Of a stretch of DNA of 64,000 nt, positions 61,978-64,000 are shown one piece after another. The notes beneath the pieces were generated by a model that saw nothing but the letters and a program-made list of their open reading frames with translations, made no database searches and was not told the origin of the DNA. Source of the stretch: Actinoplanes sp. M2I2 (lineage in GTDB: Bacteria; Actinomycetota; Actinomycetes; Mycobacteriales; Micromonosporaceae); contig NZ_JALPVJ010000005.1 in the NCBI RefSeq assembly GCF_023544445.1, positions 310,001 through 374,000 of the forward strand. The letters run 5' to 3'. A program made the translations under genes and the position numbers. Position 1 is the first letter of the stretch, and each line of letters starts with the position of its first letter.

Positions 61978-62663
61978 GCGCCGACCCCCGCGCCCAGGTC
62001 GGCCCGCAGCCGTTCGAGGGCGGACCGGGCCTGGCGGCGCATCTGGTCGTCGACGGTGTGCGTGGCGTAGCGGGCCTGGCGGTAGACCTCGAGCAGCGCG
62101 GCGAGGACCTGGGCGTCGACCCGCTGCTCGCGCAGCAGGCGGCCGACCAGGTCGGTCGGGCTGTCGCCGGGGTGGCGCGGCGTGCCGGCCGCGGCGGCGG
62201 CCTGTTCCAGGCGGACCCAGCAGGCGATCACCGCCCGGCGCGGGTCGCGGTCGGTGTCGGAGAGCTCCTCGAGGCCGGCGTCGAGCGCGGCGACCAGTTC
62301 CTCGGCCGTGCGCGGCTGGTCGGCGCGGCCCCGCGAGCGCTTGTTCTTGCCCGAGCGCCGGCGGCGGTCGCGCACGAGGGAGTAGATCAGCAGGCCGACG
62401 ATGACCAGGACGATCACCGCGAGGACGACCAGCGCCAGTTTGTCGACCCAGTCCGGCAGGCCGCGGGCCGCCTCGGGCGGGGGCGGGGGCGACTGGAACG
62501 ACGGGGTCACGGTGGGCGGGAGCAGCGGCGCCCGCGCGGCCGGCTCGTCCCGGGCGATCTGGTCGAGCCGCGGCTCGGACCGGGTGGCGGCCAGCGCGGT
62601 GACGAAGAGCAGCACGAGAACGGCGGCCAGGGGCCACCACCGCCGCATCACCCCGAAGTCCAT
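61974..62663 (-). CDS. DUF4129 domain membrane protein (first gene of the MoxR operon)
   Basis: 229 residues from the ATG at 62663, six bases after AAGAGAG; an ATG at 62669 is also in frame. An N-terminal helix (WPLAAVLVLLFVTALAA), a Pro-rich segment (PTVTPSFQSPPPPPE), a second helix (LALVVLAVIVLVIVGLLIYSL), then a cytoplasmic DUF4129-type region (ELVAALDAGLEELSDTDRDP, then AVIACWVRLEQAAAAAG and GRLLREQRVDAQVLAALLEVY). DUF4129 proteins often occur with MoxR and DUF58. Start of a five-gene operon reading leftward. Confidence 0.88.
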   Translation of the reverse strand: MDFGVMRRWWPLAAVLVLLFVTALAATRSEPRLDQIARDEPAARAPLLPPTVTPSFQSPPPPPEAARGLPDWVDKLALVVLAVIVLVIVGLLIYSLVRDRRRRSGKNKRSRGRADQPRTAEELVAALDAGLEELSDTDRDPRRAVIACWVRLEQAAAAAGTPRHPGDSPTDLVGRLLREQRVDAQVLAALLEVYRQARYATHTVDDQMRRQARSALERLRADLGAGVGA

Positions 62664-62725
62664 CGCCATCTCTCTTGTCCGGCCGCCGCGCCCCCGGACA
62701 ACGACAGGGGGCGGTGGAACTGAGG

Positions 62726-63463
62726 CTACAAACCAGCCAGCCGTTTCGCCTCGGCGAACACGTCGTCGAGCATGGCCGGGGTGAGCTTACCGGTGAAGGT
62801 GTTCTGCTGACTGACGTGGAAGCACCCCAGCAGATCGGGCGCCCCCGGTTGGCTGATGAGCCGCCCGTGACCGAACTTCGGCCGGGGCACCGGCGGCTTG
62901 ATCCCGTACACCGCTCTCATCGCCGGCCACCACGCCTGCCAGGCGAAAGCGCCGAGCGCGACCACGACGCGCAGGGTCGGCCGGATGAGTTCCAGCTCGC
63001 GGTGGAGCCAGGGCGCGCACGTGTCGCGTTCCTCGGGCAACGGTTTGTTGTCGGGCGGGGCGCACCGCACGGCGGCGAAGATGCGCAGGTTGGTCACCGC
63101 GAGGCCGTCGCCGGCCGAGACGCTGGTGGGCTGGTTGGCCAGTCCCGCGCGGTGCAGGGCGGCGAACAGGACGTCGCCCGACCGGTCGCCGGTGAAGATG
63201 CGGCCGGTGCGGTTGCCGCCGTGCGCGGCCGGGGCGAGGCCGAGGACGGCGATCTCGGCGTCGGCCGGCCCGAAGCCGGGGATCGGGCGGCCCCAGTAGT
63301 GCTGGTCGCGGAAGGCGGCACGCTTGGTGATCGCGACTTCCTCACGCCACGCGACCAGGCGCGGGCAGGCGAAGCAGTCCGCGATGTCGGCTTCCAGCAC
63401 AGGCAGTGAGGCGGCCCGCGCTGCCGTGGCGGAGACCTCTTCGGGCGTACGCGTGATTCCCAC
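62726..63463 (-). CDS. Family 5 uracil-DNA glycosylase (UdgB)
   Basis: 245 residues from the GTG at 63463. The family 5 motif A is [18 protein letters not shown], with the [14 protein letters not shown] pattern that separates this group from family 4. Iron-sulfur Cys candidates are [13 protein letters not shown] near residue 30 and RCAPPDNKP near residue 125. The substrate-binding motif III reads [15 protein letters not shown] near the C terminus. It removes uracil, and often hypoxanthine or xanthine, from DNA. It is preceded by an LppU-like gene on the same strand and followed by the MoxR operon 62 bp away. Confidence 0.93.
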   Translation of the reverse strand: MGITRTPEEVSATAARAASLPVLEADIADCFACPRLVAWREEVAITKRAAFRDQHYWGRPIPGFGPADAEIAVLGLAPAAHGGNRTGRIFTGDRSGDVLFAALHRAGLANQPTSVSAGDGLAVTNLRIFAAVRCAPPDNKPLPEERDTCAPWLHRELELIRPTLRVVVALGAFAWQAWWPAMRAVYGIKPPVPRPKFGHGRLISQPGAPDLLGCFHVSQQNTFTGKLTPAMLDDVFAEAKRLAGL

Positions 63464-63509
63464 CCCGCCAGCAGACCACTTCAGCCCGGATCGCGTCCGG
63501 CGGGGGTGG

Positions 63510-63986
63510 TCAGGCCTTGGGCCGCAGGCACAGGACGTAGCCGTCACCGGCGCCGCTGGCGAAGACGTAGAAGACCTCTTCGGCCGTGAAGAACTTGTCG
63601 CAGGCCTTGCTCTGCGGGGAGGACTCGCCGTCGACGCGGGCCACGACGGTGAACTTCGCCTCGGCCGAACCGCAGTCGACGACGTTCGCGCCGGTCTCGG
63701 TGGTGCCCTCGTTCTTGACGTCCTTGTCGGAGGCGATGCAGTCGCCGGCCTTGGCGTCCTGGGCGTTGTCGTCACCGGAGAACACCGCCCGGAGCGCGAA
63801 CGCGGCGACCACCAGGACGACCGCGACGACGATCCCCGTGATCAGCTTGCCGGCGCCGCCACCCTTCTTTCCCGGCTCGGCGAACGGGCCCGGCCGGGCG
63901 TCGTCGGCCCGCGGGAAGCGAGGTGGGCCGGCCGGCTCGGCATACCCCGGCTGGGCGTCGGCCGGGGGCGGAACGGGGTTGCTCAC
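63510..63986 (-). CDS. LppU/SCO3897-type membrane-anchored protein
   Basis: 158 residues from a GTG with GAGAGGAAC before it. A Pro/Gly-rich cytoplasmic N terminus ([19 protein letters not shown]) and a basic patch (GKKGGGAGK) lead to a membrane helix ([22 protein letters not shown]). The extracytoplasmic domain has four Cys: [31 protein letters not shown] and VLCLRPKA, probably two disulfides. This is the LppU-like layout common in actinobacteria; the function is unknown. Confidence 0.85.
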   Translation of the reverse strand: MSNPVPPPADAQPGYAEPAGPPRFPRADDARPGPFAEPGKKGGGAGKLITGIVVAVVLVVAAFALRAVFSGDDNAQDAKAGDCIASDKDVKNEGTTETGANVVDCGSAEAKFTVVARVDGESSPQSKACDKFFTAEEVFYVFASGAGDGYVLCLRPKA

Positions 63987-64000
63987 GCGTGTTCCTCTCG

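Overview
The window is very GC-rich actinobacterial DNA. Several features point to the family Micromonosporaceae, with Actinoplanes or a close relative as a reasonable guess: abundant GTG starts, mycothiol metabolism (Mca plus a mycoredoxin-like protein), a UUA-reading leucine tRNA like Streptomyces bldA, a giant SCO7613-type membrane protein, an actinobacterial LexA, and several apparently leaderless genes. The taxon is inferred from gene content, not from a marker gene. It looks like chromosomal core and semi-core sequence. I saw no insertion sequence, integrase, prophage, rRNA operon or CRISPR array.

Layout. 1-7.4 kb: the end of a TIGR03089-type gene, a thioesterase/acetoacetyl-CoA ligase pair, a large repeat-bearing membrane protein, and lexA with its own SOS box. 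7.4-13 kb: minisatellite DNA, a small secreted His/Gly-rich protein, an arginase-fold protein, a PadR-ABC operon, a Uma2 protein and an acyl-CoA dehydrogenase. 13-21.3 kb: a 1707-residue membrane protein coupled to a histidine phosphatase, then a TetR gene and a divergent F420-type reductase sharing three perfect palindromic operators. 21.3-27 kb: a membrane-anchored PstS-like protein and a run of DUF255, purK, purE and glutaredoxin genes. 27-32 kb: a D-amino acid oxidase and a GGDEF/EAL protein with a palindrome and a hairpin in its leader. 32-39.2 kb: mca, DUF4307, greA, threonine dehydratase, amidase, cystathionine gamma-synthase, HIT and msrA.

39.2-43.5 kb: a likely acquired pair (small protein plus AbiEii-like nucleotidyltransferase), two small genes, and a polyphosphate pair (CYTH-CHAD plus PPK2). 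43.45-43.73 kb: the most striking non-coding element, nested perfect stems ending in a strong intrinsic terminator just before a ribonuclease Z gene. 45-56 kb: a small Cys protein, a PDZ protease, a TPM-domain protein, cystathionine beta-synthase, tandem SGNH hydrolases, a thiolase, and two degenerate tandem-repeat arrays. 56-64 kb: Bax-inhibitor protein, tRNA-Leu(UAA), NDH-2, a five-gene MoxR/DUF58/DUF4129 operon with a 17-bp minisatellite inside it, a family 5 uracil-DNA glycosylase, and an LppU-like protein.

Themes. Sulfur and redox (gamma-synthase, beta-synthase, Mca, MsrA, mycoredoxin-like) are spread through the window. DNA damage is represented by LexA and the UDG. Many operons use 1-8 nt overlaps (padR-ABC, purK-purE, giant membrane protein-phosphatase, the MoxR operon). 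Most other long open frames are antisense or frame-shifted shadows of real genes, as expected at this GC content.
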